From NCBI RefSeq assembly GCF_014898815.1, contig NW_026515543.1, positions 4,712,001 through 4,776,000 on the forward strand: 64,000 nucleotides of DNA, read 5' to 3'. The notes beneath the pieces were generated by a model. It had not been told where the DNA came from. It searched no databases and worked only from the letters and a program-made list of their open reading frames with translations. Source of the DNA: Panonychus citri. Its lineage: Eukaryota; Arthropoda; Arachnida; Trombidiformes; Tetranychidae. Every line of letters begins with the position of its first letter. Position 1 is the stretch's first letter. The translations under genes and the position numbers were made by a program. Shown here piece after piece: positions 23,189 to 38,247 of this stretch.

Positions 23189-26100
23189 TCAAGCTGAGGT
23201 TATCCGTTTACCATGAAGTCGAACCATGATGAATTCATGTTTACCTGGATGACGATCAGTGATTATCTGAGTTTTAGAAGATGAGGATGATAATGTTTTC
23301 ATCTCTTTCTCTGCTTCTTTCTTTTTAGCCTTTGAAAGTCGAGCAACTTGACAATAGGTTAATTTACCTGTTCCATTGTTACAATTACCATCATCACCGT
23401 TAATCATTTTCGATGATGAATTAGTATCACAAGAATCTTCTTTAGCATTTTCTTCATTAAGATGATTAGTTAATGATGGAACATGATTTTCTCTCTCTTC
23501 TTTCATAGATGATGACGAACATTGTAAATGATGATATTTATCATCATTCAATCCTCCCCCATTTAAGGTAATTCTTAATGATGTTTCATCTGATGATCGA
23601 GATGATAAATTAATTAATTGTCTCTTCTTATCCATAATCGGATAAATTTGGCGTAAATCTTTCAGACATCCTTTCAATAAAACTTTCGTAGTTGATGATG
23701 AGGATGAAGATGAAGATGATGATACATCGGGAGTGACATTTGTTGACAATTTTGAATTACTATCGGCTTGATTGTTACCATCAACATTACCAGATGATGA
23801 TTCATCTGATTTACAATTAACTTCGGTAACTTTGGCAACTGTCTCTTTATTAATCACTTTAATAGCACCATTAGCATCTTGATTATCGTCATCATTATCA
23901 TCATGAGAAGATGAAGTTATATCATTTTTCCCTTTTTTTCCTGTTTTCATCTTCTCATCATCATCATTTTCATCATCATCATTATCACCGAGGTTGGTGA
24001 TTGTTTTAATATCTTTATTTACTTGTTCCTCAATTCTTTCATCACCCTTTTTCTCATCGCAATTAACTGATTCACTTTTAAGAGTTAATTGATTTGTACG
24101 ATCCAATTGTTGAAGATGGTGATGAAATTTTTCAACTTGATTTGATTTCTGTTGATTTAGTGTTGCTGATAATCGTAAATTTGGACAAATTTTAGTTAAA
24201 TTTGATGATTTTTTACTATTCTCCTTGATATTAATTGTTTCTTTCAGTTGGGATGAGGATGAAAGACAATTATTATCGGAAAATGAGGTAGACTTGTTTA
24301 ATTGTCGATCAACACCAATATTGTGAATTGTTGAGGATTTTAGATTAGTTTTTATAATCAAATCATTCTTGTTGTTTTGTTTGCTACAGTTTAATGAAGA
24401 GGTGATCAGATGATGATGATGATTATTATTACCGCCGATACCAATTCCATTGGAGTTATTATTATTACTATTATTGTTACTACTATCACCCGATAACTTG
24501 TTTGTTGAACTTGATTGTTGTTGAACAGTTTGACTGATTGTTGTGCGATTTAATGATTTGTCCGTCGTCTTTGAGACAGTACCTCGGACAATATCAGCTA
24601 ACGATGAATTTAAGACAACTTTGATCACAGGTTCATGATTGTCGCTAATTGATTTTGTATTTTTGATTAAGTCTCTTGATGAGTTAGATCCTGAAGCTGA
24701 ACTATATCTGTGAATAAATAAGAGCAAGAAAATAATATAATTCATACAATCCGATCAAGTAAATTATTAAGAGTTATCAATACTTACGAGATGCTATTTG
24801 ATTGCAATGATGATGAACACAATTTAGGGAAATTGTCAGCAATTAACTCGGAGTTTGATGATTGTAGATCTGATTTAGAGGAAACGGAACTTGGAAGAGG
24901 AGGAAAAGCGGAGGAAATCAGGTCAAAATCGAGTCTCTCATTTTTCTTCCTCTCCAGACTTCGAGTTGGTTTACTACTATGGTCATTATTAGTTCGAGAA
25001 GTTAATTGTTTATTATTAGTATTATGAACTTGAGCTGACACTTCTGGTGTTTGTGATTTGTGAGTTGTTGTTGTTGTTGATACAATTGATGATGAAATTG
25101 TTGTTGGTGTTGATGAAGATGAAGATGAAGATGATCCTGTCAATGAATGGATTGGCGTTGGTGTTATGGTTGATGATGTTTCATCTTTACGCTTTTTTCT
25201 TATTGATTTAGTTGATAACCTTATGGAAAGTGAATTAGATTGTGTTGACAATTTGTTAATTTCATTGTTACTGTTGGCATTGACACGATTAACAGTCATT
25301 TCAGGTTTACTTGATTCATTTGAATTTAAGACTGATGATGAAGATGCTTCTCGTGACTCAGTTCCTGTCGTTGATAATTGATGATGATTAAGAAAAGGGA
25401 AGAAAAATTATTTAATTGATTAACTTGAATCAACATAAAGATGAACAATATTTGTCTTTCTAGTTAATCAACTTACGGGATGAATTAAGTTTCTTTAATT
25501 GAATTGAAGATGAGGATGATCCATTGTTTTTACCATGATGATTTTCATCACAATTATGAGGTGACAATGAATTTCCAGTCCAAGGCTCTGAAAACAATTA
25601 GAAAAATTGAAGAAATTGTTAATTAGCGTTTCATAGGAAATTATTTTCATCTATTATTTAGATGGTAAGTTTATTAATCGTTAATTGATTCCAAGAAAAT
25701 GTTTCAGCTTTTACCTGAAATTTTCGGTCGCTTATCGACATTTTGATTGATTTTGATTGATAACCTGATGATGATAATACGAGAAACAAATATTAATGGA
25801 ATATGAGTTTTCTGTTCATATTCAAATTGGGTGAAAATGAGTCGTTTTTAACTTTATCATCAAGGGGAGGAAAGGAAAATATATTGATAGATTATTATAG
25901 TAATTTAATTAATGATTAGAAACAAAAATAACAAAAAAAAACATTGAAATTAAAGGTAATGTTTTTACCTGTTCTCTGTTGATTGTTTGCTATAATCAGT
26001 GGAATGTGATTCATGTAATTTTATTGATGATGATGTTGATCCTCTGTTGGATAAATGAATTGTTGGATGTTGTGATTGAATTAGATGATTTGAATGATTG

Positions 26101-29100
26101 TCATGGGAGACATTTAGATTAGTTGTATTGGTCACTCGAGGTCCATTATTATTACCACCGGCTACAGAGCATCCATGATGATGATGGTGGTGGTGATGAT
26201 GATTAGATTGAGAATGGTAAATATTAGAATTGGTTTTACGTTGATTTAAATGGCAACTGCCCGAGTTATTGGCACCAACGATTCCACCACTGGTGGTTAA
26301 TGATGATCCTGGTGTTGATCCTCCTCCTCCTGATCGACGGAGGATAAAAGGTGAAGATCGAGTTGAACTGTTGGCATTGTTGTTTAAAGTATTGTTGGAG
26401 TGACTGTTGTTGCTATGATGATGATGGTGGTGGTGGTGGATGGGCTTAAATGCTGCGTGCGGGGAGAGACCGTTCAAAGTGAAAACTGTGCTTAGATCAT
26501 AGCATTGGGTGGCTGATGGAGGTGGATATGTGTGTAGCATAGTTGGAGGTGGTGTGGCAAATAGAGTTGGGAATATCTGGTGAGAGAAAAAAAAATTAAT
26601 CAGTAAAATATTGAATCAGATCAGAATTCCAAACAAACTTACCGGAGGAATCGCTGGATAACCAGGGTGATTAGTAGGTATCGATGGATTATAAATACCA
26701 CTCGGATTAACTGGACTCTCCATTGTATTTAGGTTACTCTCGAAACCATTGGTTGAATCGATTCCATTTTTAAAAGTTGTATAACTTGAGATTACCGGTT
26801 TAGCTTTGATTCGAGCCTTAAAGTGAATGAAAACATCAAAAGGTTCAAAGTTTAAAGTTCCAAGTTGGAAAATATTTACATGTACTTTTAGTCTGGTCAA
26901 TCAAATACTCACCATTATCGGTTTACCTTGAAATGTTTGAACATCTTCTCGTAAATATCTGTAAGCTCGTTGAGCGTCTTCGTCTGATTCAAAGGAAACA
27001 TACCAACTATTGTTGTGGGCAAATTCACAGGACACATATTTTGGACAATCTTTACCATTAAATAGATTTTGTACATCCTGGTGAAAAATTTTATTCGAAA
27101 AATTAATTACTCAAGTTAATTGTTACTCAATTGTTGTCTTACTTTAAGCGGAGTTGATTCAGGTATCTCTCTGAGTATAAGAACACATCTTTTACTCATT
27201 GGTCTAACTTTCTGACCGCTTTCGTCCACTTGGACACATTGTGATTCTATGGTGATTATAATTTAAGAAAAGTAAAGATAAATTTTAGGTTTTTAAAGTT
27301 TTCTTTTGTTGTTTCGAAAAACGTAAAATGTTCAAAAATGTCCAATGATTTACCTTTGAGGACGCTAACGATTAGATCAAGATTACGGGTCAATCGTTTG
27401 ATCTGATCAAAATTGGCAACAGTGTTAATCGGAACGTATTGATCTGAGTCCATTTGTGATTTTAAATACGAATCACGGGATAAATTTTCTCGTGAAAAAT
27501 AATATTCCAATTGATTCTGTAACATGACCTTTAACCTTTCCAAAGGAATAGTTTCCTCGAGTGGACGAATCTCTTCTTTAGATTGATGATGGAGAGAAAG
27601 ATGATTTGACCTGACCTGACTGATGAATTGGTGGCCTTTTTGTAAAGGGTCAACGGGAAGGAATGGACTGAAACTGGAAGAACCGTGATGATGGTCAAGG
27701 TTTTTATTTAATCGACATCGACAAACTTTTGTGTGGCTGAAATCAATTGGTCCACCAGCTAACCAATTGTTTGGTACTTCAAGTGATTTCATACCTGTTG
27801 CTGTGGGTGCTGGTGGTGGTATGATTGGCGCTAAAAGGGGTGGAGATACTCCGACTGGTGGTACAACCGCAGCCGCAGTTATACCAAGAGTTGAATTTGT
27901 AGCATGTGAAACCTTGGGCTGAGCTTGTGAAAGCACCGATGGAGGAGGTGATACCGATGCTGATGTTGTTAGCGATTGATAACATTGATCTGATCCCGTG
28001 TAGCCTGAATCTTTTGAAGCTCGACTACTTCCGGTTATACTACTCCCACTGCTACTTGAACATCCACTGTCAAAGTTACTCTCTTCAATAGATTTACCAT
28101 TTTCTTTATCATTAAGATTCTCATCATTGGAAATTGATGACACTCTATTTGATTCATTGACAATTGTATCTGTGATTGGTGAGGAGATGGTTTTATCATC
28201 AGCTCCTTCTGAGTTCTCAGCTTCTTTATCTCCATCTTCATCTTTATCTTCTTGGATTGGAGCTGAAGAAGATGATGAAGTTGTTGCTGATGTTTCATCT
28301 GATGAAGATGATGTTTGGGTTGACGATGGTGGAAGAGGTACTTTTAAAAAGCCACTTCGATTAGCCTCATCATCCGTACATTCAATTTCAATGTCAGAAT
28401 TTGATTCTAGATAAAGTATAAAACAAAACATAACCAAAGAAATTAAAGTTAATTTGCAAACATAAGAATCTTTAATCGCAACAATCAAAAGACTTTACAA
28501 TTAAAACCACTCAGGTCATCAACATGAAACCCGTATGAATAATAATCGTATTCAATTACAACCCTGATGATTTTCAATTAAAACCTGTGGTAGAATCAAG
28601 TATTGAGTTTAACAATTATGATCTTCAATAACTCTAATAGTAAAAGTTTACACAATACTAGCAACTAATTGTTATCATTGATTGTAACTAATTGATCATT
28701 GTTTCAATTACAATCGTAAACAATGATAACCTGCAAGAAAAACTGACATTGGAATACAATGTATATTAAATCAACTCGGGTTAACTTTATTATCGTTTCT
28801 CTATTTAGATAATTAGATTAAATTTTCTCGATATAAACCCAGAACGAATCAAGAAGAAATCGAAGTAATTTCTTTACTTCTCTATTATTTTCATTATCTA
28901 ATATAGAGAGCCAACAATTTACCTCGAAAAATAAATCAACCAATCAAAGTGAATACATTAACTTTTCCCATGGTTCATCATGTAGATCACCAGATAAAGT
29001 GTATCAACAACAACAAGAACAACAATTGATGATTGGATGAGAATAAAAAAAAAGGAAAAGGAAATAAAAACAAAAAAAAATTCTTATTAAAGGTAATAAA

Positions 29101-32100
29101 TTGTAATAATAATCGAGAGATGTGTAACCTTTAACCTGAAACGAATGTCTAACCATGAGAAAGAAGGGAAAAAAAGTTCGAACTCGATGAAGGAAATAGT
29201 TGAGCTTTTCTCTTCACTTATTTGTGGTTTTCCATGTCATTGGCTAGTAAGAAGTGATGATCAAGATGAAGATGAAGATGAAGATGATAATTGAATCGAA
29301 TGAATTAATCTATTCAAAGCACGAACAATTGAGCTTCGAGAAACTGACCTACAAATAACAGAGAAACAAACATGGCAATTGAACAAACGAAGGAAAAAAA
29401 ATCGAAAATGATAATAAACAATGAGAAAAGTAAATATGGTTAATAAGAGGCTAATTTTATATTACGTGTTGATTGTTGATCAAACAATTTAATTGATCAA
29501 GATGATTATGATTATATCGTCATGTTTATAATTAACTATCAATAACCTAATTTTTTTGTTCATTCAGCTTTGTTCACGAAACTTGAATAAATCATCATGA
29601 TCAGGATCCTGTTTCAGTGTTTATGATAAGCAAGATTTTTGTTTAGTCTTCAAGTAAAAAATAATAAACACTAATCAACTAATTAAATCAAAATAAGCAT
29701 CATCATCGTCATCATAAGAGTCAATCATGTGATCAATTAATAGATTGACCTTGATTTAGAGATGTCTTTGATTACTGATTATAATTAACCCATCTTATTA
29801 CTCAACTATTACAACGTAATAAACTAAATCATAGTGATTAGTTAATCAAAGTTGTTGCAAACTCACTGATATTGATTGTAGTTAACTTGATTTTTACCCT
29901 TCCATCAACTGTTGATTAATCATTTTACATTCAACAGCTGATTATGATTATCATGATAATCTAACTGATTATTATTAATGAATTTCAATGATGAAAATTA
30001 ATCTCCATTCACTCATTGATGAAATCAATTTAAATCTCATGAAAGTGATTAAATTGATTAAATACATTGTATATATTGTTAATTGTGAATAAATTATAAT
30101 CTATTAACTGTCTTTGAGTGTGAATAATTTAACGATCAAAATTAATTGTTGACCAACTTGTTTCATTAAATTACCATCAAGATGATTAAATGTAATGTCA
30201 AACTTTCTCAATAATTTCAATTAATCATTAGCAAGATTAATCCAAGTACTAACAATTTAATCAACCTAATCCAAACTGAATCAAGTTTGTCTTCATCGTA
30301 CTGATTAAAATAATCAAAGGAAAAACAAACAACAGGTAGAGTTAAATTAATTGTAAAATGACAAGACAATTAACTGTCAAAGTGAACCAATAAATAACAA
30401 TAAAGGTTGATTACTATTGAATAATTTACATAATCAATGAGACAATTAAAGTGTAATGTTTTTGGAGGGATAGAGAGCAGATATGATTGGGTAATCATTG
30501 GTGATAACAGTTAATCAGTAATCAATAGGATAATATTATTACATGGACAGAAAGGATTATCAGATTGAATGTTATCCCTAAAATTTAATCCATCAAATGG
30601 TAAGCCCACCAGTGGGATAAACTTAAGCTTACCTAACCCACCCTGTAGTTAAAACGGTAAAGTAAATGATAAATAACAAAAAAACTGAGACATTTGATTT
30701 GGTTTGATTTGATTTGATGTTGATTTTCATGTAATAGTTAATATTGATACGATATGATTGTGTAGGTTGTGATGAGAGTGAGTGAAATCAATGTAATGCT
30801 ACAGTTATGATGGTGAAATTTCATCATAAGAAACATGATTAGTTAATGATAACTCAGTTTTGTATTAAATTAAACAAATAATCAGATGAAAAAATGATAA
30901 CTATTAATAATAGGAATCGACTTTCTCAAGATAATCATTTAAACATAACGGTAAACTTGAGTTAAGCTTTAACGGTTCATTTTTTGTTTCTTCATCATAA
31001 TCAGTAATTAAATTAATCTCGGAGAAATCGATACGTAAAAGATAATGGGAAATTGATATTGACAATTAAATAGATTGAAAAAAACAGTAAACTAATAAAT
31101 CAATCAACAATTACCGTGTATTGATGATCACACATCATCTAGAAATATAATTAACTATTATAACGAATTGAAAAAAAAGAGTCTAAACAATTAAAAAAAA
31201 CCCATATGGTTACTTAATATTAGCAGACTAATTGTAATTAATTCATTGACATTTGATGATGATGATTAACAATTAAATCTGTTAATTGTGTTTACCTCTA
31301 CAGGGTAACATTGATTGTTTACTTTACCTCGTTTTGTTTTGTCAGGTTGAAACTTTTACTCTGATTGAAATTGATTTTTCTGTTTCAATCAATTAATTAA
31401 CCCTTATTGTAACTATTTATAGTAACTACATATACGAATATTATTTTAATTAGTCAGTGAGTTAATTGTTATAAGTCTCAATATCTTAGCAACAATTAAA
31501 CAATCAACCCAAATAAATGAAACCTCTGATATTCAATCAAACAAATATTGATCTTAAATCAGATCATTAAAATTAAAGGTTAATTATGATTATAATCAAT
31601 GAAAAAAAGTTCGATAATCAAAATAATTAACTGATTAAATGGGAAACGATATGATTATGTGAATGTTAATTATCATTCGAGTCGAGAGAGGAAATGAAAA
31701 CAGTTCGAGATTGACCTTAGCCCTTTACACCCACCTGATAATGATAGTAAGAGGAAAGAGGGTGGATGATGATGAAGATGAAGATGAAGATAATGAAGAT
31801 AATAATAAGATGGATGATGATTATCATCTCTAAACAATAACAACGTCAAAGTAACAACTGATAAAATGAGAGAGAGAGAGTGATAACATTTACATTTAAC
31901 ATTCATTGTCTATTTCATCATGAAAACCGTTATTTTTCAGGAGGAGGAAGATCATGATCATGATCATGACATAAACTGGGTTAACGGTGAAGGTTATAAA
32001 TAAATTCAAATGAATACAAACTGATGATGAAGGTGGTGGAAGAGGAAGAGGAAGATACAAAAGAGGAGAAGAAAAAAGCTAAAAGGCCAACAATGAATTT

Positions 32101-35100
32101 CCCATAGGAATACATGAAGAAACTCATAATTTCACTCTTCTTATTTTCCTCTCTTTTCACCATCATCTTAATATTTCATCAGTCTTCATTATTATCATCA
32201 TCATGCTCGTTGTGATTATGATTACAATCATAATCATCTTCCACCCACTTGCTTTTTTTTCACAATATTTCATTCAAACCTTTTTTCAAGGTTTTCCTTT
32301 CCAATTCTAGTAATAACCATTTTCACTGTTCATGTGTATTACTCACTTACATTAATAAGCTTTTCAAGTTTAATTAAGAAGTGAAAAAAAAACAAGATAC
32401 GAATTAACCCTTAAACATGAGACAATTATCATTATTAAATTCTGTGATGATCACTGATTAGGTTAAACTATTAAATGATTGTGTTAATCATTAATCATCT
32501 AGATTTAAAAATGATTGTATTTCAACAGTGAGTGGGAACAATTAATAACAATAAAACAGAGACGATTGGCTTAATACGATCTAATCAATTTAAGAGACGA
32601 TTGATCAATCGATATCGATGGATAGTGAAAATCGAAGGCTGAAAAGTTCAACTTCCGATTCTGGTAATATTAATGATAAGGTTCCTTTGATCTAAGTGAT
32701 CTCTCTCTCTCTCTCTCATCGTAATGATAAATGTCAATATAATATTAAGTTAACCTTATAAACTTATAAGTGGGCAAGTCTTGGTCATCTAATGGTCAGT
32801 GAAAAGTTTGTATGTTTGAAGGAAAAGCAAAAAATAATAATAATACTCAATTCTTTATATTATAAACTCCCACATAAATATAATATGATAAGAGTGATAC
32901 ATGAACATGGATGATCAAATAAAATGATGAGCAAAGATAATGATGGTTGGATTGTGTAAAAAAATGAAATTGGATTAACCTACAATTAACCAATATAGAC
33001 TATTGCTAACAATTAATCTGATATTTAATATACAGAGAAAGGATTAAAATTGGTTAGTTAAAAATAGTAACAATTTAATACCATAGAAAATAATTAGGGT
33101 TAAAATTATTTTAACAATCAGGAAGTCAAGTGTATGTATTATTTAGTCGTAAGTGAATCAGTTAATTAGGCTTAAGTAATTTAACTATGCTTAATTGTCA
33201 ATGATGATAATCGGCTAAATATTAATAATAATCCATAATTCATATAAACAAGTCTATGGTATTATAATCAATTAATATTGAGATGAAATCAAATCTATTT
33301 TTATCAACATGATTACCATCAACATACAACAGCAATTGTAATCATATTAAGTTTATATTTAGTTGATTGTTGGACATCACTATTAATAACTAGGTAATCA
33401 TAGACAACGGGATGATGATGATGATGATTATATATTTGATTGTCATCTTAATCATCTACTGATTAAAGATAATCATCAATCAACCAATAGAGTAATCGGA
33501 AGTTATATTTAACATGAAAATATGAAGCTACATTTTTCATCCTCATCTTTTTTTGTTGTTGTTGTGTTCATCAATGGTGATGATACAAAAACCGGAAACC
33601 GGAAAAGGATAAAAAAAAATATCACATTTATCATCCTCATCATCATCTGTTTGATATATATATTAGTTATTATTATTATTATAAATACATCAAGTGAATC
33701 AGTTTAATATGAATGAAAAACATTAAATTTATTTTTCTAAATTTCAAATTCTTATTCAGAACTTTTTTCTTTCTTCTTCTTTCATCCATGATGATGAAAG
33801 AAAAGTTCTGACGATTCTTTAAAATTTCAGAATCTCTGATAATAATAATAAAGTTATTACTTGTATATTGATTTAAGATTTATCTTTCTCTGTGAATTAT
33901 TATCATCATGCTATTTTTTACCTCATCAGGTAAACTCAATTTCCCAATGTGTCCTTGTTATTTTTCAATCAACAAAATTCAATTGAAATTGAGTTCACAT
34001 GAATTTATATCACATTGATTGTTATCAATATGATTGGTAAATTTTCATCAAACAATTAGTTAAATTAAATTACAGCAACAGGTTAATAATAATAATAATA
34101 AAAAAAGGTGATTAAAATCATGAAATTAAATTATATACATTTCGTTATCGTTTTAAATGTTCATTATCATTACGATCAATTTAATTTGATTGATTGATTG
34201 ATAATTATCAATTTCAATGAACATAAATAGATAACAAATAATATATACAAATTGGATTAACATGTTACCATGGGAATAAAATTAAATCAACAATCAGAGT
34301 AACAACAACAACAACTAACTATTATTATAAACTAATACTAATTAATACAACAATTAACTATTATAAACAACAATGATTGAGATTAATACATTAATGGTTT
34401 TCTGGGAATAACAATAGGTATTGATTGCTAATTAACTTTGATCATCGGGATAAATTAACTTATTGGTTTTGGTGTAATATCAAATTATCATTATAATCAA
34501 TTATTTATTATCACACTAATGGTAATAACTTTATTGATGATGATAATTGATCGTAATATTAATATGTGTATATGTTTATGTTCATCAAGATGATTCTGGT
34601 AATTCTGATGAAATTTTCATCCCTGAATCTGGAACAACAACAAGAAGAAGGAGAAAAAGTTCTGAATTTTGCCTGAATATCGAAAAGAAAAAAGTTCCAC
34701 TCCCAGAGATAACATAATAATAATATTGGAATCACAACTGAATCGAAGCCCTGAAATTCAGGTAATCATACAGGTGATTCACCTTTACGACCTCTAGAAC
34801 CTGATCAATATGGGTGATTAAATTTCACTTGACAATTTGGTTAACAATTAAAAAAAACCTGTAGACAATAATATGCAATCAATTGCAATTTACTACCTTA
34901 ATTACAATTAAATAATAATCGGAAATTAAATTTGTAGACAATGAAAGTAAACTTATTATATTATTAATATTATCATTGAATTAGTGAATTAGTGAAGCTG
35001 CAATTTAATTCCCAAGCGATGATAATAATGGATAATTTAAATTAACTCGAATAATTGTTAAATCAATAAGTTAATTAAAATAATTTCCTTCTTAATTAAA

Positions 35101-37369
35101 TTGTTATGATGACGAAATTCAATAATAATAATGATAATTTCAACGATCAGAACAACGATTAGAAAAAAAAACTTGAGAAAGTAATTGAAATGATTAATTA
35201 ATGAGTCGTAATTGTTGGAGTTTAGAAGTTTTCAAACAATTAAACTTACTTTCAGGAAGATCTGATGTTTTTATCTTACACTTATTTCCATTTCCGGTTC
35301 CATCGTTACAACCACCACCCACTTCCCTTTTATCTTCATCTTTCCGGGTCTTTGGAGGTGCATGTTGATTGTGATGCTGATGATGAAGATGATGAGGATG
35401 AGGATGAGGATGAGGATGAGGATGATGATGGTGATCTCGAGGTGGTGATGGTCTTGAACTTAGTGTTGATGTGATAACAACGGGATTAGCATAGTTAACA
35501 TTATGATGATTGTTGTAATTATTAGCACCACAATTAACTGGATGATGTGGATGATTAGTCAAACGATTAGGATCACTTTTAAATGTATCACGATGAGATC
35601 CCAAACAGGAACCGTTAACATTGTTACTAGAAGGGGATCGATGACAAGTTTTGATCTGTAATTAGATGATTTCATTGATTAGTAATATTTTCACTCTCAT
35701 GGAAACAATTAGGCAACAATTAAAGGTTATTATGATTATTATTTTTGTCTACGTGTATTTGAATTGGTCATTGAATCTTGTGAGATTGTGATAATCTAAT
35801 GGAATTGATGATTTAGCTTTAATGGTGATGATTAACATTTGGAAAAAGTAATTTATTAATCAGCTAGAAAGTCGATGATGGAAAAATTTTATTACTTTCA
35901 ATGATTGTCACTAATTGTTGTTAATTGCGTTTAAATTTATATATTTTACTTTCAAGGGATTGATGGACGGGAAGAGTTAATTGTTGACTAATTTTGCCTT
36001 TTTTTAGGTGAATAACAATTATACACACAGAGGGAAACGTGATTAGTTGATTGTCGTATCAAGACATGAAACAAAAGGGTAAAGTTTCAGATTAATCCAA
36101 CATGGATCAAGGGGATTAGCAATTGATTCAACTGTAAATGAACAGTTAATCAGTTGGGAATCAGTTTGATATTTTTTTTTGCTGCATCAGTCGTTTAAAG
36201 CTTACAAATATAATTAAATCATCATTTTCAGGATAAGTGTATGTTTATAATTACCCCAATACCACTAACAACAACATCAACAAAACAACATCTAGAATCA
36301 TCATCATCATTATCATTATCATGATGATAATACTGAATGATAATCAAGAGATTCTAACTAATCATAACTAATCACAATCAAACGTATTTACGTTGAGATA
36401 ATACAAAATGACTAATATCATAATTGATGATGCGACACCATCATCATGATGATCATCATTCCCAATCAACAATCTGATCAAATACAACAAATGAATACAT
36501 AATGATGACAATTATTATCATGTAATTATAACCATGAATGTCTTTCTGTCTATCATGACAATTATCATCATCATGAATAAAGTGATAAATCAAAAAATCA
36601 TGAAACATATGTTAATGTCTATCAGGTAATTTACTCAATGAAATTGGATATTGATAATAATTAAATCCAGGTGAAATTATAATAATAACAATTTGATAAA
36701 GAAAAAAAAATATAATAATAAAAATCAATCAGATTTTCAATGTTAAAATGAAATCGGGAAAATTTCATTGGATTATTTTGATTGAGTAACAAAAAGACAG
36801 ACAAGGTAAACAAACAGGTAGCAAGTGATGTTTGACTTTACGCAGCTGATCAGGTGGATGATGAGGATGAAGATAAATCTCACCAGAATGTACTCTCCTT
36901 ATCTTAGCCGATTTTCAGGTTTATACAGCAAAAAATGTAATACATTTAGGTCATCATCAACGTCATCATTATCATCAATGTTGCTCATTCCTCTCTCTCT
37001 CTCTCTCGTCTACAGGTAGTATCATTTCCACTGGTGGAAAATACAAACTATGGATTAGAATTTGATATTTATTATGATAGAATATCTCTGAATTTATGGG
37101 AGAACAAGTTAATCTTTTGTTTACTTTTGTTTACGATTTTTGTTCTAATTTAAATAAGCGCCATTTTAGATTCGCTTTGGCTCACAATTAATTTAACAAG
37201 ACAGAAAATTAGTTTTACTTTTCTTCGTCTTCATCATTTCTTCCTCCTCCGCCTCCGCTCTTTCTGAATAATTTTCTCTTTCAGAGAAGAGAAAACTTTT
37301 TAACCGTAACTCCCTTTAGATGTTGTTGTTGTTGATATTGGAGGCAGAAAATAGGAAAACATGATAAGG

Positions 37370-37411
<42 letters not shown>

Positions 37412-37967
37412 AAAGGCCAAACAAATATCAAAGGTGAAATAAGAGGTGGAAATAATCCAAAGAGAAAGAGAGAATAGAGAGAGAAGGAGGGAAAGAGTGG
37501 AAAATATTAGAAACACTGACAGAGAGAAAGAGCGAGAAGAGAGAGAGAGTTAAAAAAGACAGAGAGAAAAGAAAGAGCGTAGGAGAGGAAAGAGAGAGAA
37601 AGAAAACGTAATAACACAAATTGTCAGAGAGAAAGAAGAGAAGAAGATGAAAGGCGAGAATATTCAAGGTTTGAATAAAATGACACTAAACATACACAAT
37701 AATCTAAATGAAAAGAAGAGAATAGAAAAAGTGTCTTCTATTCTAAAATATGAAGAGAATAGAAGAAAAAAACCAAAACAAACCAATCGGTAGAATAGAA
37801 AAATAATCAATGGAAGAAAAAGGTAAATATGGAAACGATTGGAATGAAAAGTGACCACAAACCTTTTGGATGACAAAACACCTCGGAGAATATGTTGTGC
37901 ATATGTAAGTATCCTGAGAGTCCAAGAAAGAGGGAAGAGGAACCAAAGTGGTTTCGTGCAACGTCAT
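23189..37967 (-). CDS. LARP4: LARP4-type La-related protein, copy C (intact)
   Basis: Complete, diverged LARP4 paralogue. Exons 37967-37863, 35655-35250, 28406-27354, 27246-27143, 27077-26913, 26816-26643, 26576-25969, 25764-25715, 25587-25477, 25364-24788 and 24707-23189 join in phase without any break into 1623 aa. The La motif (LEYYFSRENLSRD, QMDSDQYVPI) and RRM-like segment lie near residues 460-610. Conserved blocks shared with A and B follow: LSTVFTLNGLSPHAAFKP, DFDL with AFPPLP, SLADIVRGT and, near the C terminus, LTYCQVARLSKAK. Between them lie Ser-, Asn- and His-rich disordered stretches. Exon 3, with the La motif, is far larger than in A. The first two exons rest on splice-phase fit only, so an alternative start cannot be excluded. 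Exon 27077-26913 is identical to its counterparts in A and B while the others differ. Confidence 0.85.
28407..35249 (-). other. 6.8 kb intron of LARP4-C
   Basis: AT-rich sequence with many short ATGATG and TAATCA runs. I found no convincing exon, RNA gene or transposon. It is very long compared with other introns in the window, so regulatory elements or an unseen alternative first exon are possible. Confidence 0.5.
35656..37862 (-). other. 2.2 kb intron of LARP4-C
   Basis: AT-rich intron on the proposed gene model. A GA microsatellite at about 37372-37410 is followed by 250 bp of imperfect purine repeats. No exon seen. Confidence 0.45.
37372..37410. repeat. (GA)n microsatellite
   Basis: About 20 uninterrupted GA units, with imperfect purine-rich repeats continuing to about 37650. 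Confidence 0.95.
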
Positions 37968-38247
37968 CAATATGGTAAAAGTGGTTGTTGTTATTCCACC
38001 ACAAGAGAAGAAAAAAGAAAATTAAACAAAATGAAAGAAGAAAAAAGAAAACAACGTTCACAATTAAAGAGAAAAAGAGAACAACCAAAACAAGAGAAAC
38101 AAAAGGTATCACAATATTTTCTCTTTTCTCTTTAAATCAACAATATGATCAATCGATGATAACCAATAAATTACGAGAACAAGATTAAACAACAACGACG
38201 AGGAAAAGATGATCAAGATGAACATAGAATTAAGAAAAACACTGAAG
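37858..38247 (-). repeat. LARP4-C first-exon segment, original copy
   Basis: About 390 bp with the proposed first coding exon and leader of LARP4-C. The reverse complement recurs almost unchanged at 43110-43497. Confidence 0.9.

Noticed and set aside
35194..35604. Treating this frame as a gene starting at 35604
   Set aside because: The first codon there is TTG; the frame stays open up to an acceptor at 35656, so it is an internal exon of LARP4-C.
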